From Algoriphagus sp. CAU 1675 (GTDB lineage Bacteria > Bacteroidota > Bacteroidia > Cytophagales > Cyclobacteriaceae): a stretch of 64,000 nucleotides of DNA. How positions within the stretch are numbered: the first letter of the stretch is position 1; every line of letters starts with the position of its first letter. A program made the translations under genes and the position numbers. Location of the stretch: assembly GCF_029222925.1 (NCBI RefSeq), contig NZ_JARHUI010000001.1, positions 372,986-436,985 on the forward strand, in the 5' to 3' direction. The notes below the pieces were generated by a model. It searched no databases and was not told where the DNA came from. It saw only the letters and a program-made list of their open reading frames with translations. Positions 26,058-35,231 of the stretch are shown here, in pieces.

Positions 26058-27281
26058 ATGCGTTTGAGTAACAAATCCTGGGGCATGTGGGCAACCACTT
26101 TGGTAATAGTAGGAGGAGCTATATTGTCCTCATGTAATAAAACTCCGGGCTATGGCCGTAGAACAGCAAACAAGCCTGGAAAAGAGAGTGCCACCACGGG
26201 AGCACAGTTTTCTTTTGATGACAATGATTCCACCAATTTTTATGTGGCCAGAAATGCAGAGCAGATTCCAGGTCCAAACTTGAAATTCATTCAGGGAGGT
26301 CGTGCAGTATTGGGCTCTCAAGAAGAGGATATAATGGCCTTTAGAGACAATCTGGAAAGAACCGTGACTGTAGCCAATTTCTACATGGATGAAACCGAAA
26401 TCACCAATAACGATTATCGGGAATTCTTATTTGATATGAAAAAGAAGGTAAGTGCAGACTCACTTGCCAAATTGGAGCCTTCAGAAAAAGTCTGGAGTGG
26501 GGCTATGTCCTTCAACGACATGTATCAGTCTTATTATTTCAGATTCCCGGGCTTTAATTTCTATCCAGTTGCGGGTGTTTCCTGGAGTCAGGCCAATACC
26601 TATGCCAAGTGGAGAACCGACTATGTGCAGGAATTGGTCCGTGAAGATAGAGGAATTGATTCCAGCTTTACCAAAAGTCAGTTGATCGAACGCGGAGTGG
26701 CGTTGGCAGATTATAGACTTCCAAGTGAGGCTGAGTGGGAATATGCAGCAAAAGCAATGATCGGCACTCAATATTTGGATGAAAATCAGGAATATGGACG
26801 TATCTATCCTTGGGACGGTCGTGGTGTAAGAAATCCATATAATGTGAAGAGAAAAGGAAAGCAGGGAGATTTCCTTGCTAACTTCAAGAGAGGCAGGGGT
26901 GACTATGCAGGTATTGCAGGTAACCAAACCAATGACGGGGAAATCCTCCCTACCAATGTGTATGATATGGCTCCAAATGATTTTGGCTTGTATCACATGG
27001 CTGGAAATATGAATGAATGGGTATATGACATCTATCGTCCATTGACCTACCAAGATTCAGATGATTTGAATCCATTGAGAAGGGATGGAGTTTATGATGA
27101 AGAAGAAAATTACGGAACCTCTCTTATTACAGATGAGATGCGTGTTTATAAAGGAGGAAGCTGGAGAGATGTGACCTATTGGCTGGCTCCAGGGACTAGA
27201 CGCTTTATGCATCAGGATTCTTCCACCAACCATATTGGTTTCCGCTGTGCGATGATTTCAATTGGTGAAGTTGGAAAATAA
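26058..27281 (+). CDS. gldJ: GldJ-like gliding/T9SS lipoprotein with formylglycine-enzyme fold
   Basis: A 407-residue lipoprotein (signal ending LSSC). A spacer is followed by a sulfatase-modifying-factor (SUMF1) fold: IQGGRAVLGSQ near residue 80, FYMDETEITNNDYREF, VAGVSWSQANTYAKW, YRLPSEAEWEYAAKA, HMAGNMNEWVYD, and KGGSWRDVTYW to GFRCAM. This is the class of GldJ and GldK, lipoproteins of gliding motility and type IX secretion. GldL, GldM and GldN do not follow, so it is more like the lone GldJ than GldK; the assignment between them is not certain. It lies behind mfd. Confidence 0.65.
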   Translation: MRLSNKSWGMWATTLVIVGGAILSSCNKTPGYGRRTANKPGKESATTGAQFSFDDNDSTNFYVARNAEQIPGPNLKFIQGGRAVLGSQEEDIMAFRDNLERTVTVANFYMDETEITNNDYREFLFDMKKKVSADSLAKLEPSEKVWSGAMSFNDMYQSYYFRFPGFNFYPVAGVSWSQANTYAKWRTDYVQELVREDRGIDSSFTKSQLIERGVALADYRLPSEAEWEYAAKAMIGTQYLDENQEYGRIYPWDGRGVRNPYNVKRKGKQGDFLANFKRGRGDYAGIAGNQTNDGEILPTNVYDMAPNDFGLYHMAGNMNEWVYDIYRPLTYQDSDDLNPLRRDGVYDEEENYGTSLITDEMRVYKGGSWRDVTYWLAPGTRRFMHQDSSTNHIGFRCAMISIGEVGK

Positions 27282-27301
27282 GATTGCCAAAAATATTTCA
27301 T

Positions 27302-27329
27302 AGCCCCGAGGATTTCGGGGCTTTTTTTT
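27302..27329 (+). terminator. Terminator of the gldJ-like gene
   Basis: AGCCCCGA (27302-27309) pairs with TCGGGGCT (27315-27322), loop 5 nt, followed by eight T residues, 21 nt after the stop. Confidence 0.85.
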
Positions 27330-27551
27330 GCTCTTTCAGGAAGTGATTTTCTATGTATAATAGAAGTTGGGATTCAATGTTTTTACAAATTGGACAGAAT
27401 CTTCATAAGAACGTCCACTTTTTTTGGTCTGCACTGGTTCCAACTAACGCTTAGTTTTTGAGTTTAATAACCAAGTATTACCATTAATTGAGATTTTGAT
27501 AACTACCTGAATTTCCCTGTGTAACTTTAATTAAAATCAAGAAAATTGAAT

Positions 27552-29987
27552 ATGAACCTCAAACGAAAACTTCAAAATCACCTTTGGTTGGTATGTTTTG
27601 GATTTATTTTTCAGGCATTTTCCCAAACCACCTACCAAACTCCTCCCCAGGCCATTGCGGACTTGGTCAATGCTCCGAGTACTCCAACGGTGCGATTTTC
27701 CGAAAACGGAGACTGGATGTTGCTTCTGGAAAGTGCAGATAATCCGTCGATAGAAGAATTGTCCCAGCCTGAACTAAGGATTGCCGGACTTCGGATCAAT
27801 CCTGCAATCTCAGGTCCTAGCAGAAGCCGAGGAGTTGAAAATGTCAAGATCAAAATGACCCATAGTGGACAAGAAATCCTGATTAAGGGCTTGCCTGAAA
27901 AACCTTCTATGGGAGGTTTTTCCCTTTCTAAAGATGAAAAATACTTGGCCTTTACCAATAAGGAATCAGATGGAATCAGCCTTTGGGTAGTGGATTTGGG
28001 CACTTTTGAGGCCAGAAAGCTTACAGATGGAATTGTGAATGAGGTGTATGGAAATGCTTTGGTTTGGACTCCGGAAAATCAACTTTTGGTGAAAGCCGTG
28101 AATCCTTCCCGAGGGGAAATTCCCAAAAGACCAACTGCTCCTTCAGGCCCAATTGTTCAGGAAACTAGCGGAGATGCTGCCCCAAGCAGAACCTATCAGG
28201 ATTTGCTTGAAAACCCATATGATGAGGCTTTATTCGCCTACTTCATGGACTCTCAGTTGATGTTGGTTAGTCTGGACGGAAACAAAAAGTCTATAGGGCC
28301 TAATGGAATGATCAAGTCTTTCGACCTCTCTCCAGACGGATCCTATATCCTAGTTGACCTTATCAAAAAGCCTTTTTCTTATCTGGTTCCCGCGTCTAGG
28401 TTCCCTTATGACGTAGAGATTTGGTCAAAGGACGGGAACAAAGTAAAAACCTTGGCTCAGATTCCATTGGATGAAAACCGTCCTACAGGTTTCGATGCGA
28501 CTGTGACAGGGCCCAGAAATATCAATTGGAGAGCCGATAAGCCTTCCATGTTGTATTGGGTAGAGGCTCAGGATGGTGGAGATGCCAGAGTGGAGATCGA
28601 GGAAAGAGAAATTGTCTACACCTTGGATGCACCATTTACTTCCCAAAAGAAGAAACTGGCTAGTACAGCTTACCGTTTTGCTGGGATCGCTTGGTCGGAT
28701 GATCAATTTGCCATCTTAAATGAACGTTGGTCTGGATCCAGAAAAGAGGTCCGTTCGATTATCAATCCTTCCAATCCTGCTCAGCCCAAGCAAGTGATCA
28801 TTGATCGTTCCTCCGATGACTTGTACAATGATCCGGGAGATCCGCTTTATAAGGAAAATGAGTATGGAAGAAATGTGTTGATGCGAAAAGGGGATTTGAT
28901 TTTCATGACCAGCCCGGGAGGCTCTCCAGAGGGAAACATGCCTTTCCTTTCTACTTTCAATACAAAAACCAAAGAGCAAGAAATCCTTTGGAGATCGCAG
29001 GCTCCGTATTACGAGCGAGTGGTGAAGGTATTGGACGAAAATGGAAATGAGTTCATTACGCTTAAGGAAAGCACAGATATTCAACCAAATTACTGGTTAG
29101 TTAATACGAAAAAGAGAATTGCCCCGCAGCAAATTACGGAATTTGCCCATCCTTATGAGGGGCTAAAGGGTATCCAAAAACAGCTGGTTACCTACAAAAG
29201 AAAAGACGGCCTGAATCTTTCTGCTGTGATCTATACGCCTGCGGGTTATGATCCTGCTAAAGACGGTCCATTACCCGTATTGATGTGGGCTTATCCTAGA
29301 GAATACAAGTCAGCAGCAGTGGCAGCCCAAGTTAGAGGCTCCAAGTATGCATTTACCAGATTGAGTTGGGGTTCTCCGATCTATTGGGTAACCCAGGGCT
29401 ATGCGATTATGGATCAAACGGAAATGCCAATTGTAGGTGAAGGAGACAAAGAGCCCAACGACTATTTCATAGAACAGCTGGTAGCCAATGCAGAAGCTGC
29501 CATCGACAAAATAGTGGAAATGGGAATCGGAGACAGAATGCGGATTGGTGTTGGCGGACATTCCTATGGAGCTTTCATGACTGCAAACCTTCTTTCGCAT
29601 ACGAATCTTTTTGCTGCAGGAATTGCAAGGAGTGGGGCTTACAACCGAACCTTGACTCCATTTGGATTCCAGTATGAGCAACGCACCTATTGGGAAGCTC
29701 CGGAAGTTTACTTCAATATGTCCCCATTCTCATTTGCACATAAAGTGGAGACTCCTATTCTCCTGATCCACGGACAGGCAGATAATAATTCAGGGACTTT
29801 TCCTATTCAGTCAGAGCGTTATTACAATGCCTTGAAAGGCCATGGGGCAACTGCCAGATTGGTCTTTCTTCCTCATGAAAGCCATGGCTATGCGGCCAAG
29901 GAATCCATCTTGCATACCCTTTATGAAATGGATACTTGGTTGGAGAAATTCGTGAAGAATAGGAATAAAATTGATACCTCGAAATAA
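27552..29987 (+). CDS. S9 family serine peptidase (prolyl oligopeptidase/dipeptidyl-peptidase type)
   Basis: An 811-residue exported peptidase, started at ATG 27552 (a TTG two codons before is also in frame). A signal peptide ends AFSQ. An N-terminal beta-propeller is followed by the alpha/beta hydrolase domain with Ser in GVGGHSYGAFMTANLL, Asp in LLIHGQADNN and His in FLPHESHGY. The family cleaves peptides at proline or alanine near the N-terminus. It is monocistronic; terminators lie on both sides. Confidence 0.9.
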   Translation: MNLKRKLQNHLWLVCFGFIFQAFSQTTYQTPPQAIADLVNAPSTPTVRFSENGDWMLLLESADNPSIEELSQPELRIAGLRINPAISGPSRSRGVENVKIKMTHSGQEILIKGLPEKPSMGGFSLSKDEKYLAFTNKESDGISLWVVDLGTFEARKLTDGIVNEVYGNALVWTPENQLLVKAVNPSRGEIPKRPTAPSGPIVQETSGDAAPSRTYQDLLENPYDEALFAYFMDSQLMLVSLDGNKKSIGPNGMIKSFDLSPDGSYILVDLIKKPFSYLVPASRFPYDVEIWSKDGNKVKTLAQIPLDENRPTGFDATVTGPRNINWRADKPSMLYWVEAQDGGDARVEIEEREIVYTLDAPFTSQKKKLASTAYRFAGIAWSDDQFAILNERWSGSRKEVRSIINPSNPAQPKQVIIDRSSDDLYNDPGDPLYKENEYGRNVLMRKGDLIFMTSPGGSPEGNMPFLSTFNTKTKEQEILWRSQAPYYERVVKVLDENGNEFITLKESTDIQPNYWLVNTKKRIAPQQITEFAHPYEGLKGIQKQLVTYKRKDGLNLSAVIYTPAGYDPAKDGPLPVLMWAYPREYKSAAVAAQVRGSKYAFTRLSWGSPIYWVTQGYAIMDQTEMPIVGEGDKEPNDYFIEQLVANAEAAIDKIVEMGIGDRMRIGVGGHSYGAFMTANLLSHTNLFAAGIARSGAYNRTLTPFGFQYEQRTYWEAPEVYFNMSPFSFAHKVETPILLIHGQADNNSGTFPIQSERYYNALKGHGATARLVFLPHESHGYAAKESILHTLYEMDTWLEKFVKNRNKIDTSK

Positions 29988-30005
29988 TTAAAATGAGGAG
30001 AAAAC

Positions 30006-30045
30006 ACCCCGTCCAATAATTAGATTTGGACGGGGTTTCTTTTTG
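30006..30045. terminator. Bidirectional terminator between S9 peptidase and uppP
   Basis: ACCCCGTCCAA (30006-30016) pairs with TTGGACGGGGT (30026-30036) and is followed by a T-run on the plus strand; the A-run at 30001-30004 serves the minus strand. Confidence 0.85.
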
Positions 30046-30049
30046 GATT

Positions 30050-30832
30050 TTATCCCAAATCTGTTCCCCACATCAAGATCAAAAACAAAACTCCGAGGAC
30101 AATTCTGTAGTAGCCAAATGCCTTAAAGCCATGGCTAGAGACAAATTTTAGAAAAAGTTTGACGGCGAACCAGGCTGAAATAAAAGCCACCCCAGAGCCT
30201 ATTGCCAATAAAACCAATTGATCCTGGGTAAAGGCCAAATCGGATTTGATCAAGTCGTAGCCTCCTGCTGCCATCATAGTAGGGACTGCCAAAAGAAAGG
30301 AGAATTCTGTAGCCTGTTTTTTGTCCAGCCCATTGAATACCCCACCGATAATAGTTGCAGCCGCTCTGGAAGTTCCTGGAACCATGGAAAGGCATTGGCA
30401 GAGCCCTATGAAGAAAGCGTTTTTGTAGGAAAGGTCTTCTACCTCAGATAAGTTAGACTCCCTGCTGACCACCTTTTTGTCTATTAGAATAAGGATCACT
30501 CCACCTACTATCAGGGACACTGAAACTACAATGGGATTAAATAGATACCCTTTGATAAAATCATAGGCCAACAATCCCACGATGGCAGTAGGAATAAAAG
30601 CTGCCAACAATTTGAAATAGATTTTCAAGCCCCTGAAAAACCGCTTAATGTACATCAGGGCTATCGCCAATATGGCCCCGAGCTGGATGAATACTTCAAA
30701 GGTTTTGACGAATTCATCGTCATGAATTCCCATGGCGGCAGATGCCAAAATCATGTGGCCTGTCGAGGAAATGGGTAAAAACTCGGTGAGTCCTTCAATA
30801 ATGGCAATGATGATGGATTGAAAAAGAGTCAT
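30050..30832 (-). CDS. uppP: Undecaprenyl-diphosphatase
   Basis: A 260-residue membrane protein of the BacA family with EGLTEFLPISSTGHMILAS at the N-terminus and MVPGTSRAAATIIGG midway, the two active-site motifs. It dephosphorylates undecaprenyl diphosphate, recycling the carrier lipid for peptidoglycan and other wall polymers. Length and hydrophobicity are normal. It is transcribed alone. Confidence 0.95.
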   Translation of the reverse strand: MTLFQSIIIAIIEGLTEFLPISSTGHMILASAAMGIHDDEFVKTFEVFIQLGAILAIALMYIKRFFRGLKIYFKLLAAFIPTAIVGLLAYDFIKGYLFNPIVVSVSLIVGGVILILIDKKVVSRESNLSEVEDLSYKNAFFIGLCQCLSMVPGTSRAAATIIGGVFNGLDKKQATEFSFLLAVPTMMAAGGYDLIKSDLAFTQDQLVLLAIGSGVAFISAWFAVKLFLKFVSSHGFKAFGYYRIVLGVLFLILMWGTDLG

Positions 30833-30970
30833 TCTGTATTTTTTAACTAGGTAGCAAAACTAATAATCCTATCCGGATGCCCGTTGTGGGAATTGGAATT
30901 ATACCAGATTTTTCAGGATTTAGCGTGCCGTTTGGATTTTTTTCTTTTCTTTAAACTAAACTTCACGACA

Positions 30971-32860
30971 ATGAAAAAATTGATTTTTCCAATTCTTTTA
31001 ATTTTCTGGTCTGTTGGAGCTTTTTCACAGGAGTTGAAAGAAGTGCCAATAAACAGTCAGATTCAAGATGTTACACTTTTCCTTTCGGGTGCTCAGGTTT
31101 TTGAAATAGCCTCCGGGCAAGTTCCTGCTGGAGAATCCATAGTCTTGGTAAAGGGCCTGTCTCCGTATTTGGATGAAAAGAGCATTCAGGTGAAAGGACA
31201 GGGTGACTTTACCATTCAGGCAGTAAATAAACGCTTGGATTTTTTAAGCGAGAAGGAGGTTGGGGAGAAAGTGATAGCCTTGGAAGCCCAGATAGAGGAA
31301 ATCAGAAAGAGTCAGATTTTGGCAAAAAACAGAATTGAAGTCTTAGCAAATAAGGCGAGTTTGCTCAGTGCCAACAAAGATTTGGGAGGCAACCAAACAG
31401 GTCCCACCATGGCAGAACTTAGGGCAGCTTTGGATTTTTTTGATACGGAACTCACTAAAATCTCTAATGAAGAACTTGAGGTAAAATCCAAGATCGCCGA
31501 AGGTGATAAGGAACTGGAACGCCTTCGTAATCAGATTTTGGCAATGCAGGAAAGTGAAAACAAATCAACCTCTGAAATCCGCATCCGGGTCAAAGCATCA
31601 AGTATAGGAAATGCCAGTTTTCAGATCAATTACTTAGTAGCCAATGCCGGCTGGTATCCCAAATACGATATTCGAGTAAAAAACATCAATCGAGCCCTTC
31701 AACTCAACTACAAAGCTGAAGTTTATCAAAATACTGGTGTAGATTGGAAAAACGTCAAACTCCGCTTTTCAAATGCTAACCCTAATCAAAGTGGTCAGGC
31801 ACCAGTTTTGGAAAAATGGGAACTGAATTATGCCCGATATACCACGGTAAATAAATTATCCGTCCCTCAAATGCCCGGGATGGTAAGCGGAGTTGTTTTG
31901 GACGAATTTGGAGGGCCAGTTCCGGGAGCAAGTGTTTTGGTGAAAGGAACCACGATTGGAACTTCCACTGATTTAAATGGGAAATATTCCTTGACATTGC
32001 CAAACGATGCCAAAAGCCTTGTTTTTTCTTTTATTGGATATGTGAGCCAAGAAGTGGGGGTCCAAGGTAAATCAACTATAAGCGTTAGTCTGGTTCCTGA
32101 TGAACAAGCACTTCAGGAAGTGGTTGTGACTGGTTATGGTGTAAGTAATAAAAAAAGCCTCGAAAGAAGAGTGGCTGGGGTAAATATTCGTGGTTCTAGT
32201 AGTTTGAGGGAAAGGGATTCAGCCCCCCTCCTGACTTCCTTCGTCGAAAACCAAACTACTGTAGAAATTGAAGTTGCCGAACCCTATTCGATCAAAACAA
32301 ATGGGGAAAGAACACTGGTTGATTTAAAAGCCTATGAAATCCCTGCGACCTATCAATACACTGCCATTCCAAAACTGGACAAGGATGCTTTTCTGATCGC
32401 AGAAATCCCCGATTGGAGCCAATACAGCTTGCTTGAGGGAGAAAGCAACCTCTACTTTGAGGACGGATTCGTGGGGAGATCAATCCTGAATGCTGCTTCG
32501 CTTCAGGATACTCTTCAGATTTCAATGGGTAGGGATAGATCCATTGTGATGCAGCGGGAAAAAGTGGATCAGTTTTCCAAAAAACGCACTATTGGTTCCA
32601 ATATTACCGAGAATAGGGGCTTCGAAATCATCCTTAAAAACAACAAATCCCAGGCGGTGACTCTAGTCGTTAAAGACCAGATTCCTGTTTCGGTTAATTC
32701 CAACATTACTGTAACTCCCGGGGAACTCAGTGGTGGAAAATTGGATGATCAGACTGGAATAGTTATCTGGGAACTAAATTTGCCTCCTGGAGGACAACAA
32801 AAGTTATCTCTTCAGTACGAGGTCAAATACCCTAAATCAGAACGAATTATTTTGGATTAA
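30971..32860 (+). CDS. MuiA/DUF4139 family protein with an inserted SusC-like regulatory domain
   Basis: A 629-residue exported protein; ATG 30971 begins the signal peptide (MKKLIFPILLIFWSVGAFSQ). Residues about 25-300 are the DUF4140/DUF4139 N-part with a coiled-coil (LEAQIEEIRKSQIL). Residues about 305-400 are an insert that looks like a carboxypeptidase-D-like domain with the SusC junction: SGVVLDEFGGPVPGASVLVK, GKYSLTLP, then LQEVVVTGYG. The DUF4139 part continues to the end. The MuiA family is of unknown function, first named for a mucoidy inhibitor. The same signature in TonB receptors is a TonB-box region, but no barrel follows. Confidence 0.8.
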   Translation: MKKLIFPILLIFWSVGAFSQELKEVPINSQIQDVTLFLSGAQVFEIASGQVPAGESIVLVKGLSPYLDEKSIQVKGQGDFTIQAVNKRLDFLSEKEVGEKVIALEAQIEEIRKSQILAKNRIEVLANKASLLSANKDLGGNQTGPTMAELRAALDFFDTELTKISNEELEVKSKIAEGDKELERLRNQILAMQESENKSTSEIRIRVKASSIGNASFQINYLVANAGWYPKYDIRVKNINRALQLNYKAEVYQNTGVDWKNVKLRFSNANPNQSGQAPVLEKWELNYARYTTVNKLSVPQMPGMVSGVVLDEFGGPVPGASVLVKGTTIGTSTDLNGKYSLTLPNDAKSLVFSFIGYVSQEVGVQGKSTISVSLVPDEQALQEVVVTGYGVSNKKSLERRVAGVNIRGSSSLRERDSAPLLTSFVENQTTVEIEVAEPYSIKTNGERTLVDLKAYEIPATYQYTAIPKLDKDAFLIAEIPDWSQYSLLEGESNLYFEDGFVGRSILNAASLQDTLQISMGRDRSIVMQREKVDQFSKKRTIGSNITENRGFEIILKNNKSQAVTLVVKDQIPVSVNSNITVTPGELSGGKLDDQTGIVIWELNLPPGGQQKLSLQYEVKYPKSERIILD

Positions 32861-32872
32861 AATAACCCTGTT

Positions 32873-33325
32873 ATGAAAGATATTTATGATCCCAAGGTTA
32901 CTGACGAACTAATCGAGCGGATCAATCAACTCAAACCTGATACCCCGGCCCTTTGGGGAAAAATGTCCGTGGATCAGATGCTTGCCCACTGTAGTGTGGC
33001 CTATGAAATGGCATTCACCAACATTCACCCCAAACCCAATCCTTTGATGCGTTTTTTGCTAAAAGCATTTGTGAAAAAAGGAGTGGTAAATGAAGTTCCT
33101 TACAAAAAGAATCTTCGGACTGCTCCAGTATTCATCATTTCTGATCACAAAAACTTCGAAGAGGAAAAAGCGAGGCTGATCAAATACCTTGACCATACTG
33201 TTGTTTTGGGCAGGGATCATTTTGAGGGAAAAGAATCCCTTTCCTTTGGAAAAATGACCTCATTGGAATGGAATAATCTATTTTATAAGCATCTCGATCA
33301 TCATTTAAATCAGTTTGGGGTATAA
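32873..33325 (+). CDS. DUF1569 family protein
   Basis: A 150-residue protein with the DinB-like pattern WGKMSVDQMLAHCSVAYEMAF, VPYKKNLRTAPVF and LFYKHLDHHLNQFGV. The spaced histidines (HC, DHT, DHHLNQF) could bind a metal as in DinB four-helix proteins. Function is unknown. It is 12 nt after the MuiA gene and may be co-transcribed. Confidence 0.7.
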   Translation: MKDIYDPKVTDELIERINQLKPDTPALWGKMSVDQMLAHCSVAYEMAFTNIHPKPNPLMRFLLKAFVKKGVVNEVPYKKNLRTAPVFIISDHKNFEEEKARLIKYLDHTVVLGRDHFEGKESLSFGKMTSLEWNNLFYKHLDHHLNQFGV

Positions 33326-33389
33326 GGAAATTGATTGTTTCAAAAGGTTCCTTTAAAGCTTTTTCATATCGTTAAAAAATCTATTACAA

Positions 33390-34052
33390 ATGAGTTATTT
33401 CAAAAAATCAGTTTTGCATTCATGCTTCGTCCTATTCTGTTTCAGTTTTTCACATTCCCTGTTCGCCCAATCTACTAATTTCAGTTATGGTCAATGGGAG
33501 GCAATAATCAGCAGACAAGTTAAATATCCTATTGAGGCCCTTCGGGCAAGAAAAGAAGGCATTGTGGCGGTTGCCCTTAGTACGGATGCTTCCGGAAATT
33601 TACAGGACATCAAGCTAGAGGGTGAACCTTTACCCATTTTTGGGGAACTAGTCTTGAATGCTGTAGAATCTTCCCGTGATTTATGGAGCGCTGAAATGTT
33701 GGGAGAGCGAGAGAAGGGAAACACCTACTTTATGGTTTTCAATTTTATGATTGTAATGGAAGGAAATTCCGAGGAGACCCGGATTAAATCTGCCATAAAT
33801 TATATCCAAAAGGGAAAGCCGGATAAAGCTTTAAAAATTGCGGATAAATTGGTTGAGGAAAACCCCTACAGTGTCAAAAGATTAGAACTCAGATCCCAAA
33901 TCCATCGCCAGCTTGGGAATGAACAAGAGGCTACGGATGATCTGTTAGCTTATCAAAAAATTCAAAAACAGACCCTTTCACAAATTGATATAAAAGCTTT
34001 TAGACAAGTGTCAACCAGACCGGTATCTGGGACCCTCCTTAATAATCCTTAG
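33390..34052 (+). CDS. Secreted TonB-C-like plus tetratricopeptide protein (first of pair)
   Basis: A 220-residue exported protein with a signal peptide ending LFAQ. Residues about 30-130 look like a TonB C-terminal domain (RQVKYPIEALRARKEGIVAV, with the YP...A...G-V-V strand pattern). A tetratricopeptide-like helix pair follows (INYIQKGKPDKALKIADKLV). It has no transmembrane anchor or proline-rich linker, so it is unlikely to be a true energy transducer. Paralogous to the next gene. Confidence 0.6.
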   Translation: MSYFKKSVLHSCFVLFCFSFSHSLFAQSTNFSYGQWEAIISRQVKYPIEALRARKEGIVAVALSTDASGNLQDIKLEGEPLPIFGELVLNAVESSRDLWSAEMLGEREKGNTYFMVFNFMIVMEGNSEETRIKSAINYIQKGKPDKALKIADKLVEENPYSVKRLELRSQIHRQLGNEQEATDDLLAYQKIQKQTLSQIDIKAFRQVSTRPVSGTLLNNP

Positions 34053-34145
34053 AATTTTGTTTGACTAAATTGCTCCCAAATAGGCGCGAAGAGTTTTAAA
34101 ATCAAATAATAATATTTAAATTTTAGTGAATAAACTTATTTTATT

Positions 34146-34748
34146 ATGAAAAGGATACTATTGATTTTTAGCACATTAGCTATTACTGTGTCAACTCTTC
34201 AAGCACAGGATTATAGTTTGTCCAAATTATTTGCAAAAAATGTCAAATACCCTACGGAGGCAAGAATGGAAAATGTTCAGGGCCCGGTCTCCGTGGCCAT
34301 TTGGATTGATGAAAATGGATATCCTTCTGGCTCTTCAAAAGTATTGGCAGGAGATGAGATTCTTGCCCAAGAAATCTTGTCGACTTTGCAGGAGATTGAG
34401 AGCAATTGGACTCCAGATCTATTAGAGGGAAAGGAATTCGGAAAGGAATATATATTGCACTTCCGTTTTAAAATTTCGGGTCCTACCTCTTCCCATTCAG
34501 CCTATTACCCCGATCAGGTTTCCGATGGGCATGATATTGACTTGGATCAAATCAATTTCTGGATCAATAAAAATCCCTATAGACCTGATTTTTATGAAAT
34601 CAGAGCGAAATATTATGAGCAAAACGGGGATGGAATTTTGGCAGAAATTGACCGAAGGGCTGCTGAGGTTTTGAAAGAAAAACAACTTTCGGATATGTTG
34701 GTTGTAGGCTATCCGCCTGTCTATAAAAAGAGTTTGTCCGCAGAATAA
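34146..34748 (+). CDS. Secreted TonB-C-like protein (second of pair)
   Basis: A 200-residue exported protein (signal ending LQAQ) with the same core: NVKYPTEARMENVQGPVSVA, then a strand/helix segment EILSTLQEIESNWTP. The C-terminal helices include INKNPYRPDFYEIRAKYYEQ. It parallels the preceding gene in order and size. The two may interact with the same outer-membrane partners; this is inference from shared fold and position. Confidence 0.6.
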   Translation: MKRILLIFSTLAITVSTLQAQDYSLSKLFAKNVKYPTEARMENVQGPVSVAIWIDENGYPSGSSKVLAGDEILAQEILSTLQEIESNWTPDLLEGKEFGKEYILHFRFKISGPTSSHSAYYPDQVSDGHDIDLDQINFWINKNPYRPDFYEIRAKYYEQNGDGILAEIDRRAAEVLKEKQLSDMLVVGYPPVYKKSLSAE

Positions 34749-34758
34749 GAGTAATCTC

Positions 34759-35229
34759 ATGTCCAAAATAGCTGCTCCCCTAATAACAGCTTGTATTCTT
34801 ATTTTAAATGCATGTTCTCCACCTACCAGTTCGGAAAAACAAAAAAGCTCTATCGGCTCCGAACAATTTCCCGAAGTATTGGAAATTCCTCTTGGAGACA
34901 ATTCACAAAACTCATTGGACTGGGCAGGAACCTATTTTGCCGTATTACCTTGTGCACACTGTGAGGGCATTGAAACTTGGGTGACTTTGAACCAAGACGG
35001 AACATTTGAATTGAAGACCAATTACTTGGGATTGAATGATGCCCTGGAAGAAATCTATACGGGGAAATTCAAATGGGATGAAACTGGATCCGTGGTACAG
35101 TTTGAGGGGTTGATCGGTAATGCTCCAGGAAAATATAGGGTTGGCGAAAACCAAATCTGGCACCTAGACAAAGAAGGAAACCGCATCGAAGGAGAGCTTG
35201 CGGAGCGCTACATTCTCAAAAAGCGCTAG
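34759..35229 (+). CDS. NlpE-like copper-resistance lipoprotein
   Basis: A 156-residue lipoprotein (ILILNAC lipobox). The NlpE N-domain is plain: WAGTYFAVLPCAHCEGIETW with the C-x-x-C, then LNQDGTFELKTNY, and a C-terminal strand AERYILKKR. In enterobacteria NlpE senses outer-membrane and copper stress to activate Cpx; in Bacteroidota the role is unproven. It starts 10 nt after the TonB-C-like gene and meets oxyR convergently, 2 nt apart. Confidence 0.8.
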   Translation: MSKIAAPLITACILILNACSPPTSSEKQKSSIGSEQFPEVLEIPLGDNSQNSLDWAGTYFAVLPCAHCEGIETWVTLNQDGTFELKTNYLGLNDALEEIYTGKFKWDETGSVVQFEGLIGNAPGKYRVGENQIWHLDKEGNRIEGELAERYILKKR

Positions 35230-35231
35230 AC

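Noticed and set aside
26481..27053. 190-codon frame antisense to the gldJ-like gene
   Set aside because: It is a long shadow of the SUMF1-fold gene; no start signal or coherent protein.
35204..35227. AGCGCT repeats at the end of nlpE, a possible hairpin
   Set aside because: Stem is short with a 12-nt loop and no T-run, so not called a terminator.
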